Shown in pieces: positions 31,725-41,310 of a DNA stretch of 64,000 nucleotides; positions within the stretch are counted from its first letter, which is position 1; each line of letters opens with the position of its first letter. Below the pieces are notes generated by a model that ran no database searches, was not told the origin of the DNA, and was given only the letters and a program-made list of their open reading frames with translations. The position numbers and the translations under genes are program-made. The DNA is from Zoroaster sp. YZ-2022. Lineage: Eukaryota > Echinodermata > Asteroidea > Forcipulatida > Zoroasteridae. The stretch is taken from positions 38,084,679 through 38,148,678 of the forward strand of contig CM055822.1 of NCBI GenBank assembly GCA_029582265.1, given 5' to 3'.

Positions 31725-31797
31725 TGGCTGATGCCGGACTCGAACCCGCGACCTCTCGATTACCGTACGAGCGCTCTACCAACTGAACTAACCAGCC
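31725..31797 (-). tRNA. tRNA-like sequence, copy 2
   Basis: Identical in structure to copy 1, one 321-bp period downstream, with the same defective anticodon loop. Confidence 0.5.
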
Positions 31798-32045
31798 CCT
31801 ATGTTGGTGGGCGGTCCACTTATGCCAATTATCCATTGCTCTATGGGGCCAGGTCAGAGGCCAAACCATATCTGCCGAGTAGCCAGGGATCAAGCCCAGG
31901 TCAGATGCAAACAACCCGGGTAACGGCAGTAGCGGGGATCACACAATTAACGGGACACAAGCCTTTTATGTGGTTGTACACAAAGTAGATTTATATGGAG
32001 AAACTGACCTGAAATATTATAAACGGTTCGCGAGCAAAGAAAAAT

Positions 32046-32118
32046 TGGCTGATGCCGGACTCGAACCCGCGACCTCTCGATTACCGTACGAGCGCTCTAC
32101 CAACTGAGCTAACCAGCC
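32046..32118 (-). tRNA. tRNA-like sequence, copy 3
   Basis: Third copy, one base different in the D-arm (GAGCT instead of GAACT in plus reading). The unit is truncated right after it. Confidence 0.5.
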
Positions 32119-32124
32119 CCTCCT

Positions 32125-33080
32125 ATATAAACTCCTCAAAAAAAGTTCGGAAACTCAGGTTTGACTGACGATTTCTCTCTTGTTACCAACTCATTTTCCT
32201 TGCATTTGGTATCATTGGAAAGCCCTTTTATTCCTCTTTACAATGATGTGCCATTTGTTATGATTACGCAATTGGGGGATGTGCAACACAGCTGAATATG
32301 GGGGTGGGTGTAAAGTGAAATGTTGCAAAATGCATTGCTATTGTCAAAAGTGTATTGACTCTTGCTGTTATAGGAGTTGTTTGGAAGATGGATGTGTCTT
32401 GAATGATTGTCTGCTTACTAACCAATATTTAAAGGTTGTAGGCCATAAATGTGCGGGAAAAGTTCAGAAATCCACATGGCCTGTCACAATAAATTGCCTC
32501 CGGGATAGCAACTCTGTTGTTAATGTGGGTGAGTTTCAAACAGAGTAAAAGAATTTGTCATTTTCTGCACTCAAACGCCCAGTAATTCTCCATCAGTATC
32601 AACAAATCTCTCTCACAGTACAATGAAACTCTCTATCACTAACAACATAAAAAACAAGATGTAAGGAAAGTCTTTTTTTCTGATTTAATCATTGAACAGC
32701 TTCCTTCATTGAACAAACAATGTTAAGTCAAGAGCCTTAGTAGCGGGTGGACGATCCGAATGCAGCCACAACAGCCTGGCACATCCTCATACTGGTCACG
32801 AGCCGGGTCACACGTTGCTGTGGAATGGCGTCCCATTCATCGGTCAGAGCACTGTATGACAATAGCAATGCATTTTGCAACATTTCACTTTACACCCACC
32901 CCCATATTCAGCTGTGCTGCACATCCCCCAATTGCGTAATCATAACAAATGGCACATCATTGTAAAGAGGAATAACAGGGCTTTCCAATGATACCAAATG
33001 CAAGGAAAATGAGTTGGTAACAAGAGAGAAATCGTCAGTCAAACTGGAGTTTCCGAACTTTTTTTGAGGAGTTTTATATA
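32125..33080. mobile_element. Tc1/mariner-type relic with about 225-bp inverted repeats
   Basis: Arms 32125-32350 and 32854-33080 are near-identical inverted repeats starting TATATAAACTCCTCAAAA. Between them only the C-terminal end of a Tc1-type transposase remains. TA-rich flanks fit a TA target. Confidence 0.8.
32737..32855 (-). pseudogene. Tc1 transposase C-terminal remnant
   Basis: Minus strand reads LTDEWDAIPQQRVTRLVTSM, then MCQAVVAAFGSSTRY and a stop. This matches the usual Tc1 ending (EW..IPQ..I..L..SM, ..AVI.A.GGHTRY). The catalytic domain is deleted. Confidence 0.75.
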
Positions 33081-33605
33081 AATTAAATCGGGAGGGTGGC
33101 CTTAGCTTTCGATCCAATCTGGACCTTCTTCAGAGGCTTTGACAAAGTACAACATAAAAACTCATCCATTTATAGGGAGAAGGGAAAGCAAAGGATCATG
33201 GGGCGGGATCCAAAAAAGGCGGGAAAATAGTGACCAATTAAAGATAAGCATCAGTCTAGAAAAAGCCAATAGGAGTATCAGAAGTGAACAAAGGGGGATT
33301 ATTGAGCCACACAATAAGTAGATGTGGCAGCTTATGGTGAAGCTAGGGTAAAGGGGGGATTATTGAGCCACACAATAGGTAGAGGTGGCAGCTTTTAGTA
33401 AAGCTGGCATAAACATAGGACAATACACAAAGGGATACGACAACAAAAAAGTGTTTTTTTTAAGCCTTACAAATTGAGCAGTTGGTGTGTGGGTGTAAAT
33501 AGCTAAATTAAAATAGTCCTATGAGAGACAGTTGGAAAAATGTATAAGTATACAAGATAAGATAAAGCAACAGGTTAAAGCAAATACCTGAAAATAGAAC
33601 AGGTT

Positions 33606-33637
<32 letters not shown>
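33081..33637. other. Non-coding
   Basis: No supported gene. A short near-duplicate (GGGGGATTATTGAGCCACACAATA, in part, at about 33294 and 33354) and a (TA)n at 33611-33637 are present. Confidence 0.5.
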
Positions 33638-34462
33638 CACTCCTCAAAATAAAATAAGGGTCAAAAGTATTTTTGTGAAAAATGTTGACCAAGTCAGGAC
33701 ATAGAAACATTTTTAGTAAGGGTAATGGGCTAAAAGTTGCTCTGCAACATTTTAAGCATTTTTCACATGGTTTGCATGTCTATTGGCTTAGAAACTGACA
33801 GATCATGTGACAAGACACAAAAATGCTGATAACAGGTTCATGATGTCGCAATCAAGTTTGGCACATCTGCTTTATTTTTCTTCAAGACTTAATGAGATTC
33901 CCCACACATAATCAATAGGATTCTGCACTTGATAAAGTAAAGTTAAACAGTGGGTTAACCAGCATGGAAGCTGTAGGGATGATGGGACCCCTTGAGCCCC
34001 CTCCCTATTTTGAAGGCTTTCCCACCAGTTGATATTCTCTCCCTGTCATAAACTTTGGCAAATCAACATTACTTCTGTATGTTTTAAGACTTAAAGTTAA
34101 TGTCAGTATGAGGTTGCATGACCCCTTACTCGCACACATTCCGTACAACGCCTCCTCATGGACTGTACTGTGTACCCAGTGTTGAATCCTGTTGACAACA
34201 TCTCAGTAACACCCCACAAAAGAAATAAAGCAGATGTGCCAAACTTGATTGCGACATCATGAACCTGTTATCAGCATTTTTGTGTCTTGTCACATGATCT
34301 GTCAGTTTCTAAGCCAATAGACATGCAAACCATGTGAAAAGTGCTTAAAATGTTGCAGAGCAACCTTTAGCCCATTACCCTTACTAAAAATGTTTCTATG
34401 TCCTGACTTAGTCAACATTTTTCACAAAAATACTTTTGACCCTTATTTTATTTTGAGGAGTG
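33638..34462. mobile_element. Long-TIR Tc1-like non-autonomous element
   Basis: 825 bp. Arms of about 245 bp (33638-33882 and 34219-34462) begin CACTCCTCAAAATAAAATAA and are near-perfect inverted repeats, flanked by TA on both sides. The interior is non-coding. Ends resemble those of the neighbouring relic at 32125. Confidence 0.85.
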
Positions 34463-34518
34463 TACATTTTGTCTGAAGTCGTTTTAAAGAAAAATGTAAT
34501 AATTCCCAGTTCGATTTA

Positions 34519-35145
34519 ATAATAATAATACAGATTTGTAGCGCGCACATATCCACCTTGCTGGGCGCTCAAGGCGTGGAAACAAAGAAAAAAAAAACAA
34601 AAAAACAAAACATGAATACAAACAATATACAATGATAGCATATGAGAAAAAAAAATTGTACTGAGATACATGTATCTACAATGCAATTACAAATATACAT
34701 CATCTTTGAAGAATTGTGACATAAGATGAGTTTTAAGCATCGACTTAAATCTAGTTATACCATGACAAGATTTGAGTTTTGTTGGAAGATGATTCCAGAG
34801 TCTCGGAGCCGCGACAGAAAAAGACCTATCACCCCAGTTCCGTTTTGAAGTTGGTTCCTTTAGGAGTGACATGTTGCTGGAGCGCAAATTGCGTGATGGA
34901 GTGTAGACTTTAAGCAGTTCAGAAATATAAATTGGAGCAATGTTATTAAAAGATTTGTGAACAATTAGCATAAGTTTAAAAACAATTCTCTGTGAAACAG
35001 GAAGCCAGTGCAGTTCTTTCAAGATTGGTGTGATATGGCATGACTTTCTGGACAAAGTCACAACACGAGCTGCTGTGTTTTGTATGTGCTGAAGACGAGA
35101 TATTTGATTCTGCGGGAGACGGTAGAGGAGAGCATTCCCGTTATT
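34519..35145 (-). pseudogene. LINE C copy 2
   Basis: Minus-strand C-terminal domain with ILKELHWLPVSQRIVFKLML, NLRSSNMSLLKEPTSKRNWG and FSVAAPRLWNHLPTKLKS. The 3' end has only four TAA units. It lacks the MITE of copy 1, and extends further 5' than copy 1. Confidence 0.8.
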
Positions 35146-35689
35146 CTCTTTCTTAAACTCTATGTTTGGAATGAATATACAAAATCTGAATGCATTTCAC
35201 TATTTTCATAACTTTCACAGATTGGTTGTTTAATGTATATCTTGATTCAAAGAGAGTATAAATTGTACTCTTGGAACATTGCTAACATTACCAATGCTGT
35301 ACCTTACCTTTAAATACAGTTTCAACCGGGGGTTCACCGTTGCATTCATATTTTGTGTTCAATTTTAACTCATGTTTCGTGTGAGTGTTGTGGTAGAAAT
35401 AGTGTCAGTCATTGATGCATGTAAAAAAATACGTTTTTTGTGTCCTAGAAGATTTTATATTTCACCAGTCTTGCAAAATGCAATGTGCCTTTTAATATAG
35501 CGAGCTATATTTAGTAATAATTCACTTGTAATATCAACACTTGTTGTCAAGTAGTTTAGCAAATGTTAAACTGGAACAAAAAAATGGTCATAGACAATAT
35601 ATAAAATTTGTAATGAAATATTGCATAACATGAGGTATATCTCCCACCAGCAACCTCCATTCCAACACATCTCTACCCATTCACCCTGC
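35146..35689. other. Non-coding; dispersed-repeat copy at 35215-35312
   Basis: Contains CTTGATTCAAAGAGAGTATA and ACCAATGCTGTACCTTACC. No gene. Confidence 0.5.
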
Positions 35690-36940
35690 ATCAACATCAC
35701 ACAAGAACGAAGACTTCCTACCCAGGTATTCCCCGCCTACAACATCCATCCAATAAAATATTAACAATAGTGGGTATGGGGGAATTCCTGAATCTCTCAG
35801 TACGCAGAGCCACACTAGGTGAGACATTAGAGCGAGGTAAGAAATCCCGGTATAATTCTGATTTAAGAAGACTTTTACCAAAATTGAGAATGAGATTTTT
35901 CCTACGTGAATGCAGTGAGGGCAGGTTGGTAATCCACAGGGCATTTTCATAACAAACATAATCATCATGTAGAATAATTCTAAGTGCCCTTTTCTGAACT
36001 CTTTCTATAGAATTACATTGTTTGGTAGTTACAGACCCATGCCAAACAGGAGCAGCATACTCAATAGTAGGTCGATACATATACAGTTATGAGATCAGCA
36101 ATGGCAACTTCTGCCTTTTTTTTTAATTTTTAATTTTTTAATTTTTTAGAATACATAAAGAGAACAGCCTTCCAGAGGCTTTAGACACAATATCCTTGGT
36201 GTTAAGGTCCCACTTCAAGTCATTCTGAATATGGACACCAAGCAACCGCATTATGATTCACAACATCTAAAATAGTGCCATTAAGATGAAATTGGATAGA
36301 CATTTCAGGCGTTCTTTTCTTAAGAAAGTTAATAGACATAACATGACATTTTGAAGGTTTAGGTACCATATTGTTAAGCTTACACCAAATATTGAGTTCA
36401 TCCAGTAAGTTTTGCAAAATAGGTCTGTCATTACTACCAACGACCTCTCCGAGAGTGAGGTCATTGACATACTTCCAACGCCTACAACACTCGACAGGCG
36501 CATCATTAATAAGAACCAACAACAGGATGGGACCGAGAAGTGTTCATTGGGGAACACCACAGGTAATCAGAAGATAATCAGAAATACACCCTGAGAACTT
36601 GGTGCACATGATGCGGCCCATCAAAAAGCTGGAGACGATGAGAATAACAGATGACCTGACCCCTAAATCAATTAGTTTGTTAATGACAACATTATGATAA
36701 ACGCGATCAAACGCTTTCATAAAATCCACAGCACAAATGTTCACATAATTGTCCACATTTTTCGGCATCTCGGATAATAGTGTCAATTAAGCTGATAAGA
36801 TAATGAGTGGCAGAAGACTTCTTTCTACTGCCAAATTGGCGAGAGTCAAATTTAGTCTTGATATCCTGTAGAATCCATTGCACAATAAACTATTCAAAAA
36901 TTCTTGCCAAGAACGGGGTGAGTGAAATGGGTCGAAGATC
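35690..36940 (-). pseudogene. LINE D: reverse transcriptase core and C-terminal part
   Basis: Minus strand. RPISLTP, CAVDFMKAFDRVYHN and CGVPQ (36541-36934) lead to LLVLINDAP and KYVNDLTL (36220-36540). The C-terminal YRPTIEYAAPVWHGS and RVQKRALRII follow (35718-36080). The usual YxDD box reads YVND, and several stops and frameshifts are present, including a stop soon after RPISLTP. Its upstream half is found at 40655 onward, beyond the 3.7-kb insertion. Confidence 0.8.
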
Positions 36941-38093
36941 AGTAGTATGTGTGGCGCATCACAAGCAGGTTTGTGAAGGAGCAGTGTGCAATTGGTTTGT
37001 GAAGGAGCAAATTGCACACTGCTCCTTCACAAACCAGCTTGTGATGCGCCACCTCAATCCCTCCTCCCTGGCGCGCGCGGGCACGTCTGGGCGCGCGCGT
37101 GACTCCCTCCACACAAAATACTGCACACAAAATACTTACTCCCTCCACACAAAATACTGCACACACAAACTGCACACAAAATACACACAATACTCCATCC
37201 ACTGTGGTGGAGGGAGTAGTGCGCAAGCGCAGCATGCATATTGATGATTTCGGGCAAGTTGAGACACGTCTGGGCGCGCGCGTGGAGGTGTGCAGTTTGT
37301 GTGGTGGAGGGAGTAGTGCGCAAGCGCAGCATGCATATTGATGATTTCGGGCAAGTTGAGACATAATGACACAAAAATATAAACACAAAAGAACACATTC
37401 AACTCTTTTTATTATTTATTTATTCACTTTTTTTAAATTCACGTAACAATGAATGGATTACCGATACAAATCACTATATAAAAGAAAACTCAAAAATTAT
37501 TATAACTCAAAGTATTAATAATTCCCAAGAAAAATGCACATTAAACAAGAATCCCTATATAAAAACAATGTAAATCAAATATCTATTGGACTTAGCTTTG
37601 TCAATTTTGTACACGTTATATGGTGATTTTGGGGAGAGGAAATGATGAGGGATGTATAGGACTACGGAAATCAATAGATAGTCAAGTGAATTATAAGGAA
37701 TATAACATAATTAAAAGAAAGTCAACTCACACTGAATTTCACAGGGATTAAGAGTCTACACTCCTTGCAATAAATGTAACACGATAGATTTACACATCTC
37801 ACTCGTTCATACCGAGCACATGGGACGAAGTGTTTTGAATTATATTCAATGAACTGCTCAGGAACTTGGAATTTCGTTGCGTGTACTGTCAACGAAACCG
37901 TAAATGAAGTCGGATATTAGGGCTCATAATACAGTTGTCTATCTTACATGAAACAACGGTCCGCTTTAGAATGTCAGGCCTGTAGTTCACAATACACTGT
38001 CTATTTAAAGATGAATAGAAAGTCACCCAAAAGTTTAGAACCCATGCAGAGGCACTCATTTTCTTCGAAATTAAGTTGTCACTGCCCTTGATG
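36941..38093 (+). repeat. Left terminal inverted repeat
   Basis: Very similar in reverse complement to 39528-40654. Outer part: 98-bp hairpin, GC-rich GCGCGCGCGGGCACGTCTGG blocks, repeated CACACAAAATACTG units. A 60-bp segment with GGAGGGAGTAGTGCGCAAGC is present twice (about 37207 and 37307). The inner 700 bp are AT-rich. Confidence 0.92.
36953..37050. repeat. 98-bp terminal hairpin in left TIR
   Basis: GGCGCATCACAAGC pairs with GCTTGTGATGCGCC. The stem continues with GGTTTGTGAAGGAGCAGTGT pairing to its complement; a few unpaired bases form the loop. It starts 12 bp from the element end. Confidence 0.88.
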
Positions 38094-38280
38094 TCACTGC
38101 CCTTGATGAGCAAATGAGCAAATGAGCAAATGAGTAGTGAAAAGAGCAAATGAGCAGCGAAATGAGCAATTGAGTAGCGAAATGAGCAAATGAGTAGCGA
38201 AATGAGCAAATGAGTAGTGAAAAGAGCAAATGAGCAGCGAAATGAGCAAATGAATAAATGAGTAGCGAAATGGGTAGTTG
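38094..38280. repeat. AATGAGCAAATGAGTAGCGA minisatellite upstream of the zinc-finger gene
   Basis: About eight imperfect units of AAATGAGCA / AATGAGTAGCG lie between the left TIR and the TATA box. They could be promoter-proximal binding sites. Confidence 0.75.
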
Positions 38281-38286
38281 TAGGCC

Positions 38287-38296
38287 TATATATAAA
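38287..38296 (+). promoter_or_regulatory. TATA box of the zinc-finger gene
   Basis: TATATATAAA lies about 50 bp before the ATG at 38347. The spacing allows a short leader containing TCAGTCGGAGATTAAG. Confidence 0.65.
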
Positions 38297-38346
38297 CTAT
38301 TTCTTCCGTTTCTTGTCAGTCGGAGATTAAGCATCAGAGATTCAAC

Positions 38347-39408
38347 ATGAATGTTATTTCTGCTGTCAAACCCCATGCTTGTCACCAGTGCGGCAAAAGC
38401 TTTGGACGGAGATATAACCTACGGAGGCATGCAGAACATGTACATAATGAAGAGAAATCTAAAATGGATGAAGTTGACGATGAAATTAAAGCTATCCAAT
38501 CTGACAATTCTGACATCGATAATTCTGAACCCGATGTTAAAAAGCATAGATTTGAAGATTCGGAAATAGAAACTTGTGAAACTGAATCTACGCAGGATGA
38601 AGACGAAGATTTCGAGGAAGATGATTCAGAATCCGATACGGATAACCTACGGAGGCATGCAGAACATGTACATAATGAAGAGAAATCTAAAATGGATGAA
38701 GTTGACGATGATTCTGAAATTAAAGCTATCCAATCTGACAATTCTGACATCGATAATTCTGAACCCGATGTTAAAAAGCGTAGATTTGAAGATTCGGAAA
38801 TAGAAACTTGTGAAACTGAATCTACGCAGGATGAAGACGAAGATTTCGAGGAAGATGATTCAGAATCCGATACGGAGGTGGAATATGACGAATCATCGGA
38901 AGAGGATGAGTCTAGTTCTGAACTGGAAGACAATGCCACTTTTCGAGACTGGTTGGAAGAGGCTAAAGTGATGTGGTGTGAAAAATATGAAAAGTACGTC
39001 AACGGGGGTATGAGTGAAGATCAAGCCAAGGAAAAAGCCAATAGGAAAACCCTTTGGGCAGTCAAGCGAATCTTTTTCAACAAATACAAGGATTTTTTGT
39101 CAAGTTACCTACATCTGAAAGATAATGGGACTCATCAGGATATTGCGGAAGATCTCGAAGAAAAAGTAAATAAAGGCATGGAAGTAAACAAAGCTCTGAA
39201 CAGAGTAATGCCTAAACACCATACCAAATTTGACGGACTACTACTTCAACTAAATGAGGATGAAGAGAACGAGGATGAGAGAACGAGGATGAAGAGAACG
39301 AGGATGAAGAGAACGAGGATGAAGAGAACGAGGATGAAGAGAACGAGGATGAAGAGAACGAGGAAGAGTGATAATGAAAGACCAGATGTTTCAGAAAGAC
39401 TACTGTAA
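38347..39408 (+). CDS. Element-encoded C2H2 zinc-finger protein with acidic repeats
   Basis: 353 aa. One C2H2 finger (CHQCGKSFGRRYNLRRHAEHVH) lies near residues 12-33. An acidic, Ser-rich region follows, containing a 228-bp tandem duplication (38416 and 38644) that repeats the second half of the finger (NLRRHAEHVH) without its cysteines. A conserved-looking module follows (about 200-300): FRDWLEEAKVMWCEKYEKYV, KANRKTLWAVKRIFFNKYKDF, ALNRVMPKHHTKFDGLL. I have the impression that similar modules recur in multi-copy invertebrate proteins, but know no function. The last 50 residues are a frameshifted repeat (RTRMKR units), see separate entry. TATA box and AATAAA flank the gene and it is the only gene of the TIR element. 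Confidence 0.8.
   Translation: MNVISAVKPHACHQCGKSFGRRYNLRRHAEHVHNEEKSKMDEVDDEIKAIQSDNSDIDNSEPDVKKHRFEDSEIETCETESTQDEDEDFEEDDSESDTDNLRRHAEHVHNEEKSKMDEVDDDSEIKAIQSDNSDIDNSEPDVKKRRFEDSEIETCETESTQDEDEDFEEDDSESDTEVEYDESSEEDESSSELEDNATFRDWLEEAKVMWCEKYEKYVNGGMSEDQAKEKANRKTLWAVKRIFFNKYKDFLSSYLHLKDNGTHQDIAEDLEEKVNKGMEVNKALNRVMPKHHTKFDGLLLQLNEDEENEDERTRMKRTRMKRTRMKRTRMKRTRMKRTRKSDNERPDVSERLL
39257..39370 (+). repeat. 18-bp coding minisatellite with a 1-base deletion
   Basis: GAGGATGAAGAGAAC units. Near 39279 one A is missing (GATGAGAGAAC instead of GATGAAGAGAAC), which moves the frame from acidic NEDEE to basic RTRMKR units. In the other frame the acidic repeats would end at a TGA at about 39369. Confidence 0.85.
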
Positions 39409-39449
39409 TTAAAAAAAAAACATCTATAATAGTGGGGTTTTTTGGTAGG

Positions 39450-39455
39450 AATAAA
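39450..39455 (+). terminator. Poly(A) signal AATAAA of the zinc-finger gene
   Basis: AATAAA 42 bp after the stop, followed by an A-run, before the right TIR. Confidence 0.6.
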
Positions 39456-39527
39456 AAAAATCGATAAAATAACCACCTCTGTTAGTCTTACAGTAATCCT
39501 TTATGGTTATTTTACACTATTACGTTA

Positions 39528-40654
39528 CATCAAGGGCAGTGACAACTTAATTTCGAAGAAAATGAATGCCTCTGCATGGGTTCTAAACTTCTTTAAATAG
39601 ACAGTGTATTGTGAACTACAGGCCTGACATTCTAAAGCGGGCCGTTGTTTCATGTAAGATAGACAACTGTATTATGAGCCCTAATATCCGACTTCATTTA
39701 CGGTTTCGTTGACAGTACACGCAACGAAATTCCAAGTTCCTGAGCAGTTCATTGAAGCGGAAATATAATTCAAAACACTTCGTCCCATGTGCTCGGTATG
39801 AACGAGTGAGATGTGTAAATCTATCGTGTTACATTTATTGCAAGGAGTGTAGACTCTTAATCCCTGTAAAATTCAGTGTGAGTTGACTTTCTTTTAATTC
39901 TGTTATATTCCTTATAATTCACTTGACTATCTATTGATTTCCCTAGTCCTATACATCCCTCATCATTTCCTCTCCCCAAAATCACCATATAACGTGTACA
40001 AAATTGACAAAGCTAAGTCCAATAGATATTTGATTTACATTGTTTTTATATAGGGATTCTTGTTTAATGTGCATTTTTCTTGGGAATTATTAATACTTTG
40101 AGTTATAATGTTTGAGTTTTCTTTTATATAGTGATTTGTATCGGTAATCCATTCATTGTTACGTGAATTTAAAAAAAGTGAATAAAAAAATAATAAAAAG
40201 AGTTGAATGTGTTCTTTTGTGTTTATATTTTTGTGTCATTATGTCTCAACTTGCCCGAAAACATCAATATGCATGCTGCGCTTGCGCACTACTCCCTCCA
40301 CCACACAAACTGCACACCTCCACGCGCGCGCCCAGACGTGTCTCAACTTGCCCGAAATCATCAATATGCATGCTGCGCTTGCGCACTACTCCCTCCACCA
40401 CAGTGGATGGAGTATTGTGTGTATTTTGTGTGCAGTTTGTGTGTGCAGTATTTTGTGTGGAGGGAGTAAGTATTTTGTGTGCAGTATTTTGTGTGGAGGG
40501 AGTCACGCGCGCCCAGACGTGCCCGCGCGCGCCAGGGAGGACACGGCGCATCACAAGCTGGTTTGTGAAGGAGCAGTGTGCAATTTGCTCCTTCACAAAC
40601 CAATTGCACACTGCTCCTTCACAAACCTGCTTGTGATGCGCCACACATACTACT
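39528..40654 (-). repeat. Right terminal inverted repeat
   Basis: Mirror of the left arm, with scattered point differences and a deletion of about 25 bp near 39590 relative to it. The high similarity implies a recent insertion or arm homogenisation. Confidence 0.92.
40545..40642. repeat. 98-bp terminal hairpin in right TIR
   Basis: Mirror copy of the left terminal hairpin, also ending 12 bp from the element end. Confidence 0.88.
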
Positions 40655-41310
40655 AAGATCGTTTAAAGCGCAAGCATTCTGTTCCTTGGGTATAAGAACA
40701 GCCAATTTCTTCCAGCTGTCAGGGAAAACTCATTGTTGTAACGATTCATTGAAAATGTCCATGACAGGTTGAGCTAATTCAGGAACAAATTCCTTCAATA
40801 GGCGGGCAGGAGGATCATCAGAGTGACCAGCTTTCCTGGGATTGAGCATGGTTAACTTTTTCTCAAATTCCCAAACGTGAATGACTGGAGGGGGATCAGA
40901 AGCAGGTAGATAAGCTGGAAGTTGATGCAAGTCCAAAGCAGTTAGACCATTACAAATTGAAGCAAAATTTTCATTTATCTTTACAGCCGCTTCAGAATTA
41001 GACATCCCAGGAAGTGAGAAATGATTAGTTTTCTTGTTTAGATTACACAAACGTTTGACACCTTTATGTCACTTTGCAGGGTTATTAGCTTTCAAACAAG
41101 CCAAAGACTCATTATATATAGTATGCAGATTTGGCTTATCTAATACCAGCTTGAACCTGATTCCGAAATTTACGCCACTCATCAGATTTTCCATATTTTT
41201 CACAAAGTTTCTGTCTAGTATCCAAACGCCTTCTACCTTTAGGAGTCATCCAAGGTTTGTCAGCTACACGCTTCCGTCTTGTTACAAAAGGAAATTTCAC
41301 GTTGAAGGCA
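40655..41310 (-). pseudogene. LINE D: region N-terminal to the RT
   Basis: Minus strand. VADKPWMTPKGRRRLDTRQK (around 41220-41265), FRNQVQAGIR, then LNPRKAGHSDDPPARLLKEF and DIFNESLQQ, as expected just before the RT. Stops are present. Confidence 0.75.

Larger units (their letters stand above)
31379..32120. repeat. Tandem array of a tRNA-containing 321-bp unit
   Basis: Two full units and the first about 100 bp of a third. Corresponding points are at 31403, 31724 and 32045, giving a 321-bp period, with very few differences. Each unit starts AACGGTTCGCGAGC and carries a minus-strand tRNA-like sequence. The third unit is cut by the Tc1-like element. Confidence 0.92.
36941..40654. mobile_element. 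3714-bp TIR element carrying one zinc-finger gene
   Basis: Perfectly flanked by AAGATC at 36935-36940 and 40655-40660. The LINE D frame is restored across the junction when insert and one duplication copy are ignored. Ends are AGTAGTATGTGTGGCGC... and ...GCGCCACACATACTACT. Inverted arms of 1153 and 1127 bp enclose a single transcription unit. 6-bp duplication and AG...CT ends are features I know from Polintons, but no Polinton gene is present. No transposase is recognised, so it is either mobilised in trans or uses an unrecognised mechanism. Confidence 0.9.

Noticed and set aside
31404..32118. Functional tRNA cluster
   Set aside because: Anticodon loop lacks U33 and stems have mismatches; tandem 321-bp units point to a repeat.
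32279..32548. 89-codon Cys-rich frame
   Set aside because: It starts inside the TIR of the Tc1-like relic and shows no recognisable family.
36939..37402. Several 80-150-codon frames in the TIR arms
   Set aside because: Overlapping frames on both strands through GC-rich repeats, appearing mirrored in both arms; no domain.
38382..39002. 206-codon Ser-rich minus-strand frame
   Set aside because: Antisense of the acidic repeat region of the zinc-finger gene; Ser runs mirror Glu/Asp codons.
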